From the NCBI RefSeq assembly GCF_023073715.1, contig NZ_JADPKA010000026.1, positions 62,001 to 126,000 on the forward strand: DNA of 64,000 nt. Reading direction: 5' to 3'. This document shows, piece by piece, positions 53,392 to 62,388 of this stretch. The notes under the pieces are model-generated. The model was not told where the DNA came from. It saw nothing but the letters and a program-made list of their open reading frames with translations, and ran no database searches. The position numbers and the translations under genes were made by a program. This stretch comes from Bradyrhizobium sp. 164. GTDB lineage: Bacteria; Pseudomonadota; Alphaproteobacteria; Rhizobiales; Xanthobacteraceae. Position 1 is the first letter of the stretch, and each line of letters starts with the position of its first letter.

Positions 53392-54450
53392 GTGTCGCAG
53401 AATCAAGCATCCAGCCCGGCCGATGCCAAACCGGCCACCGCCGCGAGCCGTATTGCGGCACTGATTCCCGGCATTCTCCTCTGCGTTCTAGTCGCCGGTG
53501 TCTCGGCCCTGCTCGAGCGGGCGGAACTCGGCGTCTTCGAGCATCCTTATGTCGAGGCGCTGGTGATGGCGATCCTGCTCGGGATGGCCTTGCGCAGCTT
53601 CTGGAAGCCCGCGCCGCGTTGGCAGGCCGGCATCGCCTTCAGCGCCAAACAGCTCCTCGAAGTCGCGGTCATGCTGTTGGGGGCCTCCATCAGTTTCGCC
53701 GCCATTGCCGCCTCGGGCATCGCGCTGCTCGCGTCAATCGCGGCCGTCGTCGTGATCGCGCTCTGCGTCTCCTTCGGGCTCAGCCGCATGCTCGGACTGT
53801 CGACACGGCTGTCGATCCTGATCGCCTGCGGCAACTCGATCTGCGGCAATTCGGCGATTGCGGCTGTGGCGCCGATCATCGGTGCCAACAACGACGAGAT
53901 CGCATCCTCCATCTCCTTCACTGCCATCCTGGGCGTGATGATGGTGCTGGGCCTGCCGCTGTTGATTCCGCTTCTGCAATTATCGGCCACTCAATATGGC
54001 ATTCTCGCCGGCCTGACCGTTTATGCGGTCCCGCAGGTGCTGGCGGCGACGGTGCCGGCCGGACTCGTCTCCACGCAAATCGGCACGCTCGTGAAATTGA
54101 TGCGCGTATTGATGCTTGGGCCGGTCGTCGTCGGCCTCTCGCTGGTTGCCTCGCGCTGGCATAGCGATGCCAAGAAGACCAATGTCGGCTTCTTTCGGCT
54201 TGTGCCGTGGTTCATCCTCGGCTTCCTCGCGCTGGCGACCCTGCGCTCCCTGGAGATCGTGCCGGCCACGGTGGTCGGACCGGTGACGAAGATCACCGCC
54301 TTTCTCACCGTGGTCTCCATGGCGGCCCTCGGCCTCGGCGTCGACGTGCGCGTGTTGGCGAATGTCGGGGGCAGGGTGACAGCAGCCGTGACGCTGTCGC
54401 TGATGCTGTTGCTTGGCATCAGCATTGCACTGGTGCATTGGTTCAAGTGA
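53392..54450 (+). CDS. yeiH: YeiH family putative sulfate exporter
   Basis: The 352-residue membrane protein starts at GTG 53392 after GGGAGAG and has about ten helices. Its family signatures are AKQLLEVAVMLLGASISFA, IACGNSICGNSAIAAVAPII and GLTVYAVPQVLAATVPAGL. YeiH-type proteins are annotated as sulfate/sulfite exporters, partly by link with taurine and sulfonate degradation. A split sulfopyruvate-type decarboxylase lies 17 kb away, which may be coincidence. The function is not directly established for this protein. Confidence 0.9.
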   Translation: MSQNQASSPADAKPATAASRIAALIPGILLCVLVAGVSALLERAELGVFEHPYVEALVMAILLGMALRSFWKPAPRWQAGIAFSAKQLLEVAVMLLGASISFAAIAASGIALLASIAAVVVIALCVSFGLSRMLGLSTRLSILIACGNSICGNSAIAAVAPIIGANNDEIASSISFTAILGVMMVLGLPLLIPLLQLSATQYGILAGLTVYAVPQVLAATVPAGLVSTQIGTLVKLMRVLMLGPVVVGLSLVASRWHSDAKKTNVGFFRLVPWFILGFLALATLRSLEIVPATVVGPVTKITAFLTVVSMAALGLGVDVRVLANVGGRVTAAVTLSLMLLLGISIALVHWFK

Positions 54451-54559
54451 CAGCGCGTGCCGCCTCTCTGGACATCCCGCGCCAGACGTTTATTGGTCTT
54501 CGCTAATGTGACCGGCCAGCGTTCAACGCGGCCGATCCGAAAACAGCGAGGACGCGGCC

Positions 54560-55732
54560 ATGACGACATTGACGGTTAAAGACCTTCTCCCCGAGGACGG
54601 TACGCGGGGAACGCTGGCCGGCCGCGTCTGGCTCCCGCAGGTGAATGGCCCCGCCGTCGTCGCTATACGTGATGACGGCGTCTTCGATGTTACCGCAGAG
54701 TTTCCCACCATCAGTACGCTTTGCGAAGCGGACGATCCAGCCAACGCGCTTAGGGCGGCCAAGGGTGAGAGGATCGGCGATCTCGAGGCGATCGTCACCA
54801 ATACGCCGCCGGACCAGCGCGATCCTCAAAAACCGTGGCTGCTTGCCCCCGTCGACCTCCAGACTCTGAAAGCCGCCGGCGTCACCTTTGCGATCTCGAT
54901 GCTGGAGCGCGTGATCGAGGAGCGCGCCAAGGGCAATCCGGCTTCGGCCGAAGCGATCCGCAAAGAAGTGACGCGCCTGATCGGCGATGATCTTTCGAAG
55001 CTCAAGCCCGGCTCCGACCAGGCGATGCATCTGAAGCAGGTGCTGATCGACCAGAACGCCTGGAGCCAGTATCTCGAGGTCGGCATCGGTCCTGATGCCG
55101 AGGTCTTCACCAAGGCGCCGACATTGTCGTCGGTCGGCACCGGCATGGATGCGGGCCTGCATCCGAAATCGACCTGGAACAACCCCGAGCCGGAGCTTGT
55201 GCTGTTCGTCTCGAGCCGCGGCAAAATCGTCGGCGGCGCGCTCGGTAACGACGTGAACCTGCGTGACTTCGAGGGCCGCTCGGCGCTGCTATTGTCGAAG
55301 GCCAAGGACAACAACGCCTCCTGCGCGATCGGCCCGCTGCTGCGCCTGTTCGACGATACGTTCTCGCTCGACGATGCGCGCAAGCTGGACATAAGTCTGA
55401 ACGTCAAGGGACAGGACGGTTTCGTCCTCAACGGCCATTCCTCGATCAGCAAGATCAGCCGCGATCCGACAGATCTCGTCGAACAGACCATCGGCAAGGT
55501 GCATCAATATCCAGATGGTTTCGTGCTGTTCCTCGGCACGATGTTCGCTCCCGTCGAGGACCGGGATGCGCCGGGACAGGGCTTCACCCACAAGCGCGAT
55601 GACATCGTCACGATCGCCGCGCCCCAGCTCGGCAAGCTCGTCAACCGCATGCGCACCAGCGACGAGTGCGAGCCGTGGACGTTTGGAATCGGTGCGCTGA
55701 TGAAGAACCTGGCGCAGCGGAAGCTGATTTAG
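54560..55732 (+). CDS. Fumarylacetoacetate-hydrolase (FAH) family protein, possible 2-keto-3-deoxy-sugar-acid dehydratase
   Basis: The 390-residue protein has the FAH-fold C-terminal domain with metal-site residues in YLEVGIGPDAEVFTK, NNPEPELVLFVSSRGKIVGG and LGNDVNLRDFEGRSALLLS. NPEPE and the LGNDVNxRDxE motif mark this branch. Relatives include 2-keto-3-deoxy-arabinonate dehydratases and hydrolases. It lies upstream of the sugar ABC transporter and sugar-oxidation genes in the same direction, but a repeat and about 365 bp separate them. A dehydratase acting after the lactonase would fit the pathway (inference). Confidence 0.82.
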   Translation: MTTLTVKDLLPEDGTRGTLAGRVWLPQVNGPAVVAIRDDGVFDVTAEFPTISTLCEADDPANALRAAKGERIGDLEAIVTNTPPDQRDPQKPWLLAPVDLQTLKAAGVTFAISMLERVIEERAKGNPASAEAIRKEVTRLIGDDLSKLKPGSDQAMHLKQVLIDQNAWSQYLEVGIGPDAEVFTKAPTLSSVGTGMDAGLHPKSTWNNPEPELVLFVSSRGKIVGGALGNDVNLRDFEGRSALLLSKAKDNNASCAIGPLLRLFDDTFSLDDARKLDISLNVKGQDGFVLNGHSSISKISRDPTDLVEQTIGKVHQYPDGFVLFLGTMFAPVEDRDAPGQGFTHKRDDIVTIAAPQLGKLVNRMRTSDECEPWTFGIGALMKNLAQRKLI

Positions 55733-55775
55733 CGTCCCTGCGTTTTCAATTTCGCATAAGCGAATTTGCAGAAGG

Positions 55776-55850
55776 TCGTCATGCCCGGGCTTGTCCCGGG
55801 CATCCACGTCCTTTGTCCCGCTGGGTCAGGCGTGGATGGTCCGCACCAGC
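55776..55850. repeat. Interspersed palindromic repeat, family E
   Basis: TGCCCGGG-CTTGT-CCCGGGCA (55782-55802) is a perfect hairpin. CATCCACG (55801-55808) and CGTGGATG (55831-55838) pair around it. The remaining 55850-56097 is AT-rich near 55960-56000 and probably holds the promoter of the sugar ABC operon. No gene is seen. Confidence 0.8.
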
Positions 55851-56097
55851 CCGGCGGCGGCAGCCGAGCCGTATAATTTCCTTCATCTTCCCGTTGTATC
55901 GCCGGAACAAAATCCCGCTGAGCGTGTCGTCTGCGCGAAGCCCGCATCCCTCCTCCTTTCACCTCAATAGTAAAATAATATGACTATACGGCGCTGGGTT
56001 TCCGTGAAATAGTGCCTGTCGCCGGCTCGAAGGCTGGCCTGCGGGTGCCATGCTACCAATCGGCGCCCCCAAATAAACATCTTAGGAGACACGCCTG

Positions 56098-57063
56098 ATG
56101 ACCCTCAAAGCCCTCTTTGCGGCCAGCGCCACGACCGCGTTGCTGCTCGCCCTGCCGGCGAATGCCGCCGAGCTCACCATCGGCTTCTCGCAGATCGGGT
56201 CGGAATCCGGCTGGCGCGCGGCCGAGACCTCGGTCTCCAAGCAGGAAGCCGCCAAGCGAAAGGTCAATCTCAAGATCGCCGACGCGCAGCAGAAGCAGGA
56301 GAACCAGATCAAGGCGATCCGCTCCTTCATCGCGCAGAATGTCGATGCGATCTTCCTTGCGCCTGTCGTCTCGACGGGCTGGGATTCGGTGTTGAAGGAA
56401 GCCAAGGAGGCCAAGATCCCGGTCGTGCTGCTCGACCGTGACATCGATCCCTCGGGCAAGGATCTTTATCTCACCGCTGTCACCTCCGACAGCGTGCACG
56501 AAGGCGAGGTGGCCGGCGACTGGCTGGCCAAGACTGTGGGGACGAAAGCCTGCAACATCGTCGAATTGCAGGGCACGGTCGGCGCGAGCGTCGCCGCCAA
56601 CCGCAAGAAGGGTTTCGACACCGCCATCGCCAAGCATGCGAACCTGAAGGTGGTGCGCAGCCAGACCGGCGACTTCACCCGCGCCAAGGGCAAGGAGGTG
56701 ATGGAGAGCTTCATCAAGGCCGAAGGCGGCGGCAAGTCGATCTGCGCGGTCTACGCGCATAATGATGACATGATGGTCGGCGCGATCCAGGCGATGAAGG
56801 AAGCCGGGCTCAAGCCCGGCAAGGAGATCCTCACCGTCTCCATCGATGCGGTCCCCGACATCTTCAAGGCGATGGCCGCCGGCGAGGCCAATGCGACTGT
56901 CGAGCTGACGCCGAACATGGCCGGCCCCGCGCTCGATGCGATTGCGGCGTTCAAGGACAAGGGCACGGTTCCGCCGAAGTGGATCCAGACCGAATCCAAG
57001 CTCTATACCGCCGCCGACGATCCGCAGAAGATCTACGACAGCAAGAAGGGCCTCGGTTACTGA
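56098..57063 (+). CDS. ytfQ: Sugar ABC transporter substrate-binding protein (YtfQ-like)
   Basis: The 321-residue protein has a signal peptide ending LPANAAEL and a ribose/galactose-binding-type fold: TIGFSQIGSESGWRAAETS, APVVSTGWDSVLKEAK, LLDRDIDPSGKDLY and CAVYAHNDDMMVGAIQAMKE. It closely follows YtfQ, the galactofuranose-binding protein of E. coli. It heads a transporter operon and is followed by a strong stem-loop, which often keeps binding-protein expression above that of the membrane genes. The ligand could be furanose galactose or arabinose, matching the enzymes downstream. Confidence 0.93.
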   Translation: MTLKALFAASATTALLLALPANAAELTIGFSQIGSESGWRAAETSVSKQEAAKRKVNLKIADAQQKQENQIKAIRSFIAQNVDAIFLAPVVSTGWDSVLKEAKEAKIPVVLLDRDIDPSGKDLYLTAVTSDSVHEGEVAGDWLAKTVGTKACNIVELQGTVGASVAANRKKGFDTAIAKHANLKVVRSQTGDFTRAKGKEVMESFIKAEGGGKSICAVYAHNDDMMVGAIQAMKEAGLKPGKEILTVSIDAVPDIFKAMAAGEANATVELTPNMAGPALDAIAAFKDKGTVPPKWIQTESKLYTAADDPQKIYDSKKGLGY

Positions 57064-57072
57064 GGCGGATGC

Positions 57073-57101
57073 CGGTCGGACCGCGTCTTGCGGTCCGACC
57101 G
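57073..57101 (+). promoter_or_regulatory. Strong stem-loop between the binding-protein and ATPase genes
   Basis: CGGTCGGACCGC (57073-57084) and GCGGTCCGACCG (57090-57101) form a perfect 12-bp stem with a 5-base loop, 10 bp after the ytfQ-like stop. No T run follows, so it is more likely an RNA-stabilising or partial-termination element than a full terminator. Confidence 0.75.
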
Positions 57102-57179
57102 CGCCCTTCGAATCTGCTGCGCGAACGAATAGGCTGGGTGACCGCATTGTTAGCGGGCATTGCCGGGAGTGACGTTGTC

Positions 57180-58724
57180 ATGGAAAACAGCCCCGATCCT
57201 GCTCCGGCCCTTGTGGAGGTGCGCGGGATCAGCAAAAGCTTCGGTGCTGTGCGAGCGTTGCAGGAGGTCGACTTCACGCTTCGCGCCGGCGAGATCCATG
57301 CGCTGCTCGGCGAGAACGGCGCCGGCAAATCCACGCTGATCAAGGCGGTGACCGGCGTGTTCCCGCGCGATACCGGCATCGTCAGGCTCGGCGGTGAAGA
57401 GGTCGCGCCGCGCTCGGCCAAGGCGGCGCTTCAGGCCGGCATCGCCACCGTCTACCAGGAAGTCAACCTGCTGCCGAACCTCTCGGTGGCGCAAAATCTG
57501 TTTCTCGACCGCCAGCCGATGCGTTTCGGCATTGTCCGCGAGGGCGAGATGCGTCGCCGCGCCAACGCCTTGCTGGCGGACTTTGGCCTCGACATCGATG
57601 TCGCCGCGCCGCTCGGCAGCTATTCTGTCGCCGTGCAACACGTCACCGCGATCGCGCGGGCCGTCGATCTCTCCGCGCGCGTGCTGATCCTGGACGAGCC
57701 GACCGCGAGCCTGGACCGCCACGAGGTCGACATCCTTTTCGGCATCATGCGCCAGCTCGCCAAACGTGGCATCGGTATCGTCTTTGTCAGCCACTTCCTG
57801 GACCAGGTCTACGAGATTTCTGACCGCGTCACCGTCTTGCGCAACGGTCGCCTGGTCGGCGAGCGCGAAACCGCTTCGCTGCCGCGGCTGGAATTGATCC
57901 GGATGATGCTCGGCCGCGAGCTGGCCGAGACCACCAGCGCGCGGGCGTCTGCCACTGAGCACAGAGCGCGCGAGATCTGCGCGAGCTTCGAGAATTACGG
58001 CAAAGCCGGCTACGTCGCGCCGTTCAATCTCGAGCTGCGCCATGGTGAGGTCGTTGGTCTCGCCGGCCTGCTCGGCTCGGGCCGGACCGAGACGGCGCGG
58101 CTGGTGTTCGGTGCCGAACGCGCCGATCGCGGCCAGGCGAAGGTGGAGGGCGCACCGGTGCGGCTCCAGTCGCCGCGCGACGGTGTCCGCCACGGCTTTG
58201 GCTATTGCCCGGAGGAGCGCAAGACCGACGGTATCGTCGCCGAGCTCAGCGTGCGCGAGAACATCGTGCTCGCGCTCCAGGCCAAGCGCGGGCTGCATCG
58301 GCCGCTGTCGCGCCGCGAGCAGGACGAGATCGCACGTCGTTACGTCAAGATGCTCGACATCCGCCCGGCAGATGCCGAACGCCCGGTCGGCCTGCTCTCC
58401 GGCGGCAATCAGCAGAAAGTGCTGCTGGCGCGCTGGCTTGCGACCTCGCCGCGCCTGCTGGTGCTGGACGAGCCGACCCGCGGCATCGATGTCGGCGCGC
58501 ATGCCGAGATCATCCGCCTGATCCGTGAACTCTGCGACGACGGGCTGGCACTGCTCGTGATCTCCTCTGAGCTCGATGAGATCGTGACCTATTCCGACCG
58601 CGTCGTGGTGCTGCGCGACCGCGCCCATGTCGAGGAGCTCGCGGGCGAGGCGATCGACGTCGGCAACATTCTCGCGGCCATCGCCGCCGATGGCGCCGCG
58701 ATCGCGCATGAGGGGCGGGCATGA
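57180..58724 (+). CDS. ytfR: Sugar ABC transporter ATP-binding protein (YtfR-like, double ATPase)
   Basis: From ATG 57180 the 514-residue protein has two fused ATPase halves. The first has Walker A GENGAGKST and Walker B VLILDEPTASLDR. The second has the usual degenerate P-loop GLLGSGRTETARLVFG, signature LSGGNQQKVLLARWL and Walker B LLVLDEPTRGIDVG. The signature of the first half is degenerate (SYSVAVQ), as in this family. It overlaps ytfT by four bases. It energises sugar import. Confidence 0.94.
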   Translation: MENSPDPAPALVEVRGISKSFGAVRALQEVDFTLRAGEIHALLGENGAGKSTLIKAVTGVFPRDTGIVRLGGEEVAPRSAKAALQAGIATVYQEVNLLPNLSVAQNLFLDRQPMRFGIVREGEMRRRANALLADFGLDIDVAAPLGSYSVAVQHVTAIARAVDLSARVLILDEPTASLDRHEVDILFGIMRQLAKRGIGIVFVSHFLDQVYEISDRVTVLRNGRLVGERETASLPRLELIRMMLGRELAETTSARASATEHRAREICASFENYGKAGYVAPFNLELRHGEVVGLAGLLGSGRTETARLVFGAERADRGQAKVEGAPVRLQSPRDGVRHGFGYCPEERKTDGIVAELSVRENIVLALQAKRGLHRPLSRREQDEIARRYVKMLDIRPADAERPVGLLSGGNQQKVLLARWLATSPRLLVLDEPTRGIDVGAHAEIIRLIRELCDDGLALLVISSELDEIVTYSDRVVVLRDRAHVEELAGEAIDVGNILAAIAADGAAIAHEGRA

Positions 58725-59713
58725 CAGCGCTGTTGCCGCGCCGCGGCCTTGCCCAGATCCTCGCGTTGATTGTTATCCTGGCGGTCGATCGCGTGGTGTC
58801 GCCGCAATTCTTCGACCTGCGTCTTCAGGACGGCCGGCTGTTCGGCAGCCTGATCGACGTGCTCAACCGCGGCACGCCGGTGGCGCTGCTCTCGCTCGGT
58901 ATGGTGCTGGTGATCGCCACGCGCGGCATCGATTTGTCGGTTGGCGCGGTCATGGCGATCTCGGGCGCGATTGCGGCGAGCCTCGCCGACAGCCATGGTC
59001 TGCCCATCGTGCTGGGGGCTGCGCTTGGTGCCGGACTCGTCTGCGGCCTCTGGAACGGCTTCCTCGTCGCCGTGCTCGGCATGCAGCCGATCGTGGCGAC
59101 GCTGATCCTGATGGTGGCGGGCCGCGGCATCGCCCAGCTGATTACCGAGGGGCGCATCGTAACTTTCTCCTCGCCCGATTTGGTGTGGCTCGGCAATGGC
59201 GCTGTGCTCGGCCTGCCGGTGCCGGTCGCGATCGCCTTGGGCATGCTGATCCTCACCGGCGCGGTGGTGCGCGGCTCGGCGCTGGGGCTGCTGATCGAGG
59301 CGACCGGTGGCAATGCGCGGGCGAGCGAGCTCGCCGGCGTCGGCACGCGCGCCATGATATTGTCGGTCTATGTCTGGTGCGGCGTCTGTGCCGCGCTCGC
59401 CGGCGTGATTGCAGCCGCTGATATCATGGGTGCGGATGCCAACAATGCCGGCCTCTGGCTCGAGCTCGACGCCATCCTCGCGGTCGTGATCGGCGGCACC
59501 TCGCTGTTCGGCGGCCGCTTCAGCCTGGTACTGGCCGTGTTGGGTGCGCTGATCATCCAAACCATGAACACCGGCATCTTATTGTCCGGCTATCCGCCGG
59601 AGTTCAATTTGCTGGTCAAGGCGGTGGTGGTGCTCGCGGTGCTCTTGCTGCAATCGCCGAAATTCGCCGGCATTGCCGGGACAGCCGCGCGACTGCGGAG
59701 GTCCAAAGCATGA
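58721..59713 (+). CDS. ytfT: Sugar ABC transporter permease (YtfT-like)
   Basis: The 330-residue permease has about eight to ten helices. The ribose-type family motif is GMVLVIATRGIDLSVGAVMAI, with GLLIEATGGNARASELAGV as the ATPase-contact loop. It overlaps its neighbours on both sides by four bases, showing coupled translation. The order binding protein, double ATPase, permease, permease matches ytfQRT-yjfF. Confidence 0.93.
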   Translation: MTALLPRRGLAQILALIVILAVDRVVSPQFFDLRLQDGRLFGSLIDVLNRGTPVALLSLGMVLVIATRGIDLSVGAVMAISGAIAASLADSHGLPIVLGAALGAGLVCGLWNGFLVAVLGMQPIVATLILMVAGRGIAQLITEGRIVTFSSPDLVWLGNGAVLGLPVPVAIALGMLILTGAVVRGSALGLLIEATGGNARASELAGVGTRAMILSVYVWCGVCAALAGVIAAADIMGADANNAGLWLELDAILAVVIGGTSLFGGRFSLVLAVLGALIIQTMNTGILLSGYPPEFNLLVKAVVVLAVLLLQSPKFAGIAGTAARLRRSKA

Positions 59714-60690
59714 AAGGCCTGCCGCCCGTCCTCATCACCGCCATCGTGCTGGTCGCCGGCTTTGCGCTCTGCGCGATGCAATTCCCCAACATTGCCTCAA
59801 CCCGCGTGGTCGGCAATCTCCTCACCGACAACGCCTTTCTCGGCATCGTCGCGACCGGCATGACCTTCGTCATCATCTCCGGCGGCATCGATCTTTCGGT
59901 CGGCTCGGTGATCGGTTTCACGACCGTGTTCGTGGCGCTGGCTATCGAGCGCTGGGGCGTGCCGCCGCTGGTCGCTTTCACCGCCATCCTCCTGCTTTCG
60001 GCAGGGTTCGGGGCTGCAATGGGTGCCGTGATCCATGTCTTCGACCTGCCGCCCTTCATCGTCACGCTCGCCGGCATGTTCCTCGCGCGCGGTGCGAGCT
60101 TCCTGCTCTCGACGGAATCGGTGCCGATCACAGCGCCGGTCTACTCGACCGTGTCGGACTTCGCGCTGCGGATGCCCGGCGGCGGACGGCTGACGGCCAT
60201 CGCGATCATCATGCTGGTGATCGTGATCGGCGGCGCCCTGCTGCTGCATCTCACCCGGTTCGGCGCCAATGTCTATGCGCTCGGCGGCAGCCGGGCCACC
60301 GCGAGCCTGATGGGCGTTGCGGTCGGCAAGATGACGGTGAAGATCTACATGCTGTCGAGCCTGCTCGCTGGCATCGCCGGCATTGTCTTCTCCTTCTACA
60401 CCAGCGCCGGCTATTCGCTCTCCGCGGTCGGCGTCGAGCTGGATACCATCGCGGCCGTCGTGATCGGCGGCACGCTGCTCACGGGCGGCCAGGGATCGGT
60501 GATCGGCACCTTCCTCGGCGTGCTGATCCAGGGCTTGATTCAGACCTACATCAATTTCGACGGCACGCTGTCGAGCTGGTGGACCAAGATCGCGACCGGC
60601 ATTCTGCTGTTCGCCTTCATCGCCTTGCAGCAGGGACTGGTCGCGCTGGCACGACGGCCGGTGAGGAAGAGTGCAGGAGCAACCTCATGA
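59710..60690 (+). CDS. yjfF: Sugar ABC transporter permease (YjfF-like)
   Basis: The 326-residue second permease has the motif GMTFVIISGGIDLSVGSVIGF and contact loop NVYALGGSRATASLMGVAVG. It pairs with the YtfT-like protein to form the channel. Its stop overlaps the FadR-type regulator start by four bases, so transport and regulator genes share a transcript. Confidence 0.93.
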   Translation: MKGLPPVLITAIVLVAGFALCAMQFPNIASTRVVGNLLTDNAFLGIVATGMTFVIISGGIDLSVGSVIGFTTVFVALAIERWGVPPLVAFTAILLLSAGFGAAMGAVIHVFDLPPFIVTLAGMFLARGASFLLSTESVPITAPVYSTVSDFALRMPGGGRLTAIAIIMLVIVIGGALLLHLTRFGANVYALGGSRATASLMGVAVGKMTVKIYMLSSLLAGIAGIVFSFYTSAGYSLSAVGVELDTIAAVVIGGTLLTGGQGSVIGTFLGVLIQGLIQTYINFDGTLSSWWTKIATGILLFAFIALQQGLVALARRPVRKSAGATS

Positions 60691-61463
60691 CCTCGCGCAT
60701 CGTCGTCATCCCGACGCGGCGGGCCCACTCCAATCATGCGGAGGTGGCCCGCTCGATCGGCGTCGATATCATCGCTGGCCGCTATGCGGAGGGGACGCGG
60801 CTGCCCGGTGACGCCGAGATGATCGCGATGTTCGGCGTGTCGCGGCCGGTCCTGCGCGAGAGCGTCAAGACGCTGGTAGCCAAGGGGCTGCTCACCACCA
60901 AGGCGCGCGTCGGCACCGTCGTGCGCGAGCGCGGCGCCTGGAACATGTTCGACGCCGACGTGCTGGCCTGGCATCTGGACGCCGGCATCGACAAGCGCTT
61001 CCTCAACGACCTCGCCGAGATCCGTCTCGCCGTCGAGCCGCGCGCCGCCGTTCTCGCAGCTATGCACCGGTCCGAAGACGACGTCGCTGAGCTCCGTCGC
61101 TGCATGGATCGCATGCGGCTTGAAGCGTCGGACTCCGTCGGCTTTGCCGATGCCGACCTCGCGCTCCATGTTGGGGTGGCGCGCGCCTCCGGCAATCTGT
61201 TCATGCGCTCGATCGGGCATGTCATCGAGGCAGCGCTGCGCGCCTCGTTCCTGCTGAGCGCCCCGGTCGCGCCGGAGGACCGCGACACCGTGCTGCTCTG
61301 GCATCAAAAGATCGTCGATGCCATTGCGGCAGGCGATGCTGACGGCGCCTCGGAGGCGATGGTCTACGTCATTCACAACGGCATGAGCCGGCACGAACAC
61401 ACTGTGATCGAGGCCGCGCCGGCGGATCCGCTGCCATCTGCGAATACTGGAGAGCAAGCGTGA
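60687..61463 (+). CDS. GntR family regulator (FadR/FCD type) of the sugar operon
   Basis: From ATG 60687 the 258-residue protein has a winged helix (RLPGDAEMIAMFGVSRPVLR, then ESVKTLVAKGLL at about residues 40-70) and an FCD ligand domain (FLNDLAEIRLAVEPRAAVL, then FADADLALHVGVARASGN). Location inside the operon, overlapping genes on both sides, suggests it controls sugar transport and oxidation and responds to a sugar acid. The open frame upstream lies in yjfF and is a shadow. Confidence 0.93.
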   Translation: MTSRIVVIPTRRAHSNHAEVARSIGVDIIAGRYAEGTRLPGDAEMIAMFGVSRPVLRESVKTLVAKGLLTTKARVGTVVRERGAWNMFDADVLAWHLDAGIDKRFLNDLAEIRLAVEPRAAVLAAMHRSEDDVAELRRCMDRMRLEASDSVGFADADLALHVGVARASGNLFMRSIGHVIEAALRASFLLSAPVAPEDRDTVLLWHQKIVDAIAAGDADGASEAMVYVIHNGMSRHEHTVIEAAPADPLPSANTGEQA

Positions 61464-62386
61464 CCGAACTTCGCATCGCCATTGTTGGCTTCGGCAAGAT
61501 CGCGCGCGACCAGCACCTCGATGCAATCGCCGCGACACCGGATGCGACGCTCGCGGCTGTCGCCAGCCGCAACGCCTCGCTACCGGGGCTGCCGCATTTC
61601 GCCACCATCGAGGAATTGCTGGAGAAGGGGCCGCCGATCGACGCAGTGTCGCTCTGCACGCCGCCGCAGGTGCGCCGCGCCCAGGCGGCCGCGGCGCTCG
61701 CCGCCGGCAAGCATGTCATGCTGGAGAAGCCGCCCGGCACCGGCGTCGCCGAGCTCGATCCGCTGATCGCGATGGCAGCGGAGGCGAAGCGGACGTTGTT
61801 TGCAACCTGGCATTCGCGCTACGCGCCGGCCGTCGAGCCGGCGCGGCAATGGCTCGCCGAGCGCCGCATCGCCTCCGTGCACATCAGCTGGAAGGAAGAC
61901 GTCCGCGTCTGGCATCCCGGGCAGGGCTGGATCTGGGAGCCGGGCGGCCTCGGCGTGTTCGATCCCGGCATCAATGCGCTGTCGATCCTGACCAAAATCC
62001 TCCCGCAACCCGTGTTCGTCACCGCGGCCGAGTTGGCCTTTCCGGCCAACTGCCAGGCACCGATCGCGGCGAACCTGACGCTGACCGATATCGACGGCCT
62101 GGCCGTCAGTGCCGAATTCGACTTCCGCCAGACCGGGCCGCAGAGCTGGGATATCCTCGTGGAAACCGATCAGGGCCGGTTGACGCTGTCCGGTGGCGGC
62201 AGGCGGATGGCGATCGACGGCAAGACCATTGCCGAGGCGCCCGATGAGGAATATCGGGAGCTGTACCGGCGCTTCGTCAATCTCGCTGCGACCGGCGCGA
62301 GCGATGTCGACCTGGCGCCATTGCGTCTCGTCGCCGATGCCTTCCTGCTCGGCAAGCGGTCGATCGTCGAACCATTTGTGGACTGA
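61460..62386 (+). CDS. Sugar 1-dehydrogenase, Gfo/Idh/MocA family (L-arabinose/D-galactose type)
   Basis: The 308-residue protein starts at GTG 61460 and has the NAD(P) motif IAIVGFGKIARDQHLDAI, the family lysine in HVMLEKPPGTG and KEDVRVWHPGQGWIWEPGG followed by VFDPGINALS. That last stretch is, as I recall, nearly identical to L-arabinose 1-dehydrogenase of Azospirillum brasilense, which also oxidises D-galactose. It forms a sugar lactone with NAD(P)H. It lies between the operon regulator and mutarotase, as expected for the oxidative pathway. Confidence 0.88.
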   Translation: MTELRIAIVGFGKIARDQHLDAIAATPDATLAAVASRNASLPGLPHFATIEELLEKGPPIDAVSLCTPPQVRRAQAAAALAAGKHVMLEKPPGTGVAELDPLIAMAAEAKRTLFATWHSRYAPAVEPARQWLAERRIASVHISWKEDVRVWHPGQGWIWEPGGLGVFDPGINALSILTKILPQPVFVTAAELAFPANCQAPIAANLTLTDIDGLAVSAEFDFRQTGPQSWDILVETDQGRLTLSGGGRRMAIDGKTIAEAPDEEYRELYRRFVNLAATGASDVDLAPLRLVADAFLLGKRSIVEPFVD

Positions 62387-62388
62387 CA

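Noticed and set aside
57150..58709. Minus-strand open frame of 519 codons
   Set aside because: Antisense to the double ATPase gene with intact Walker motifs.
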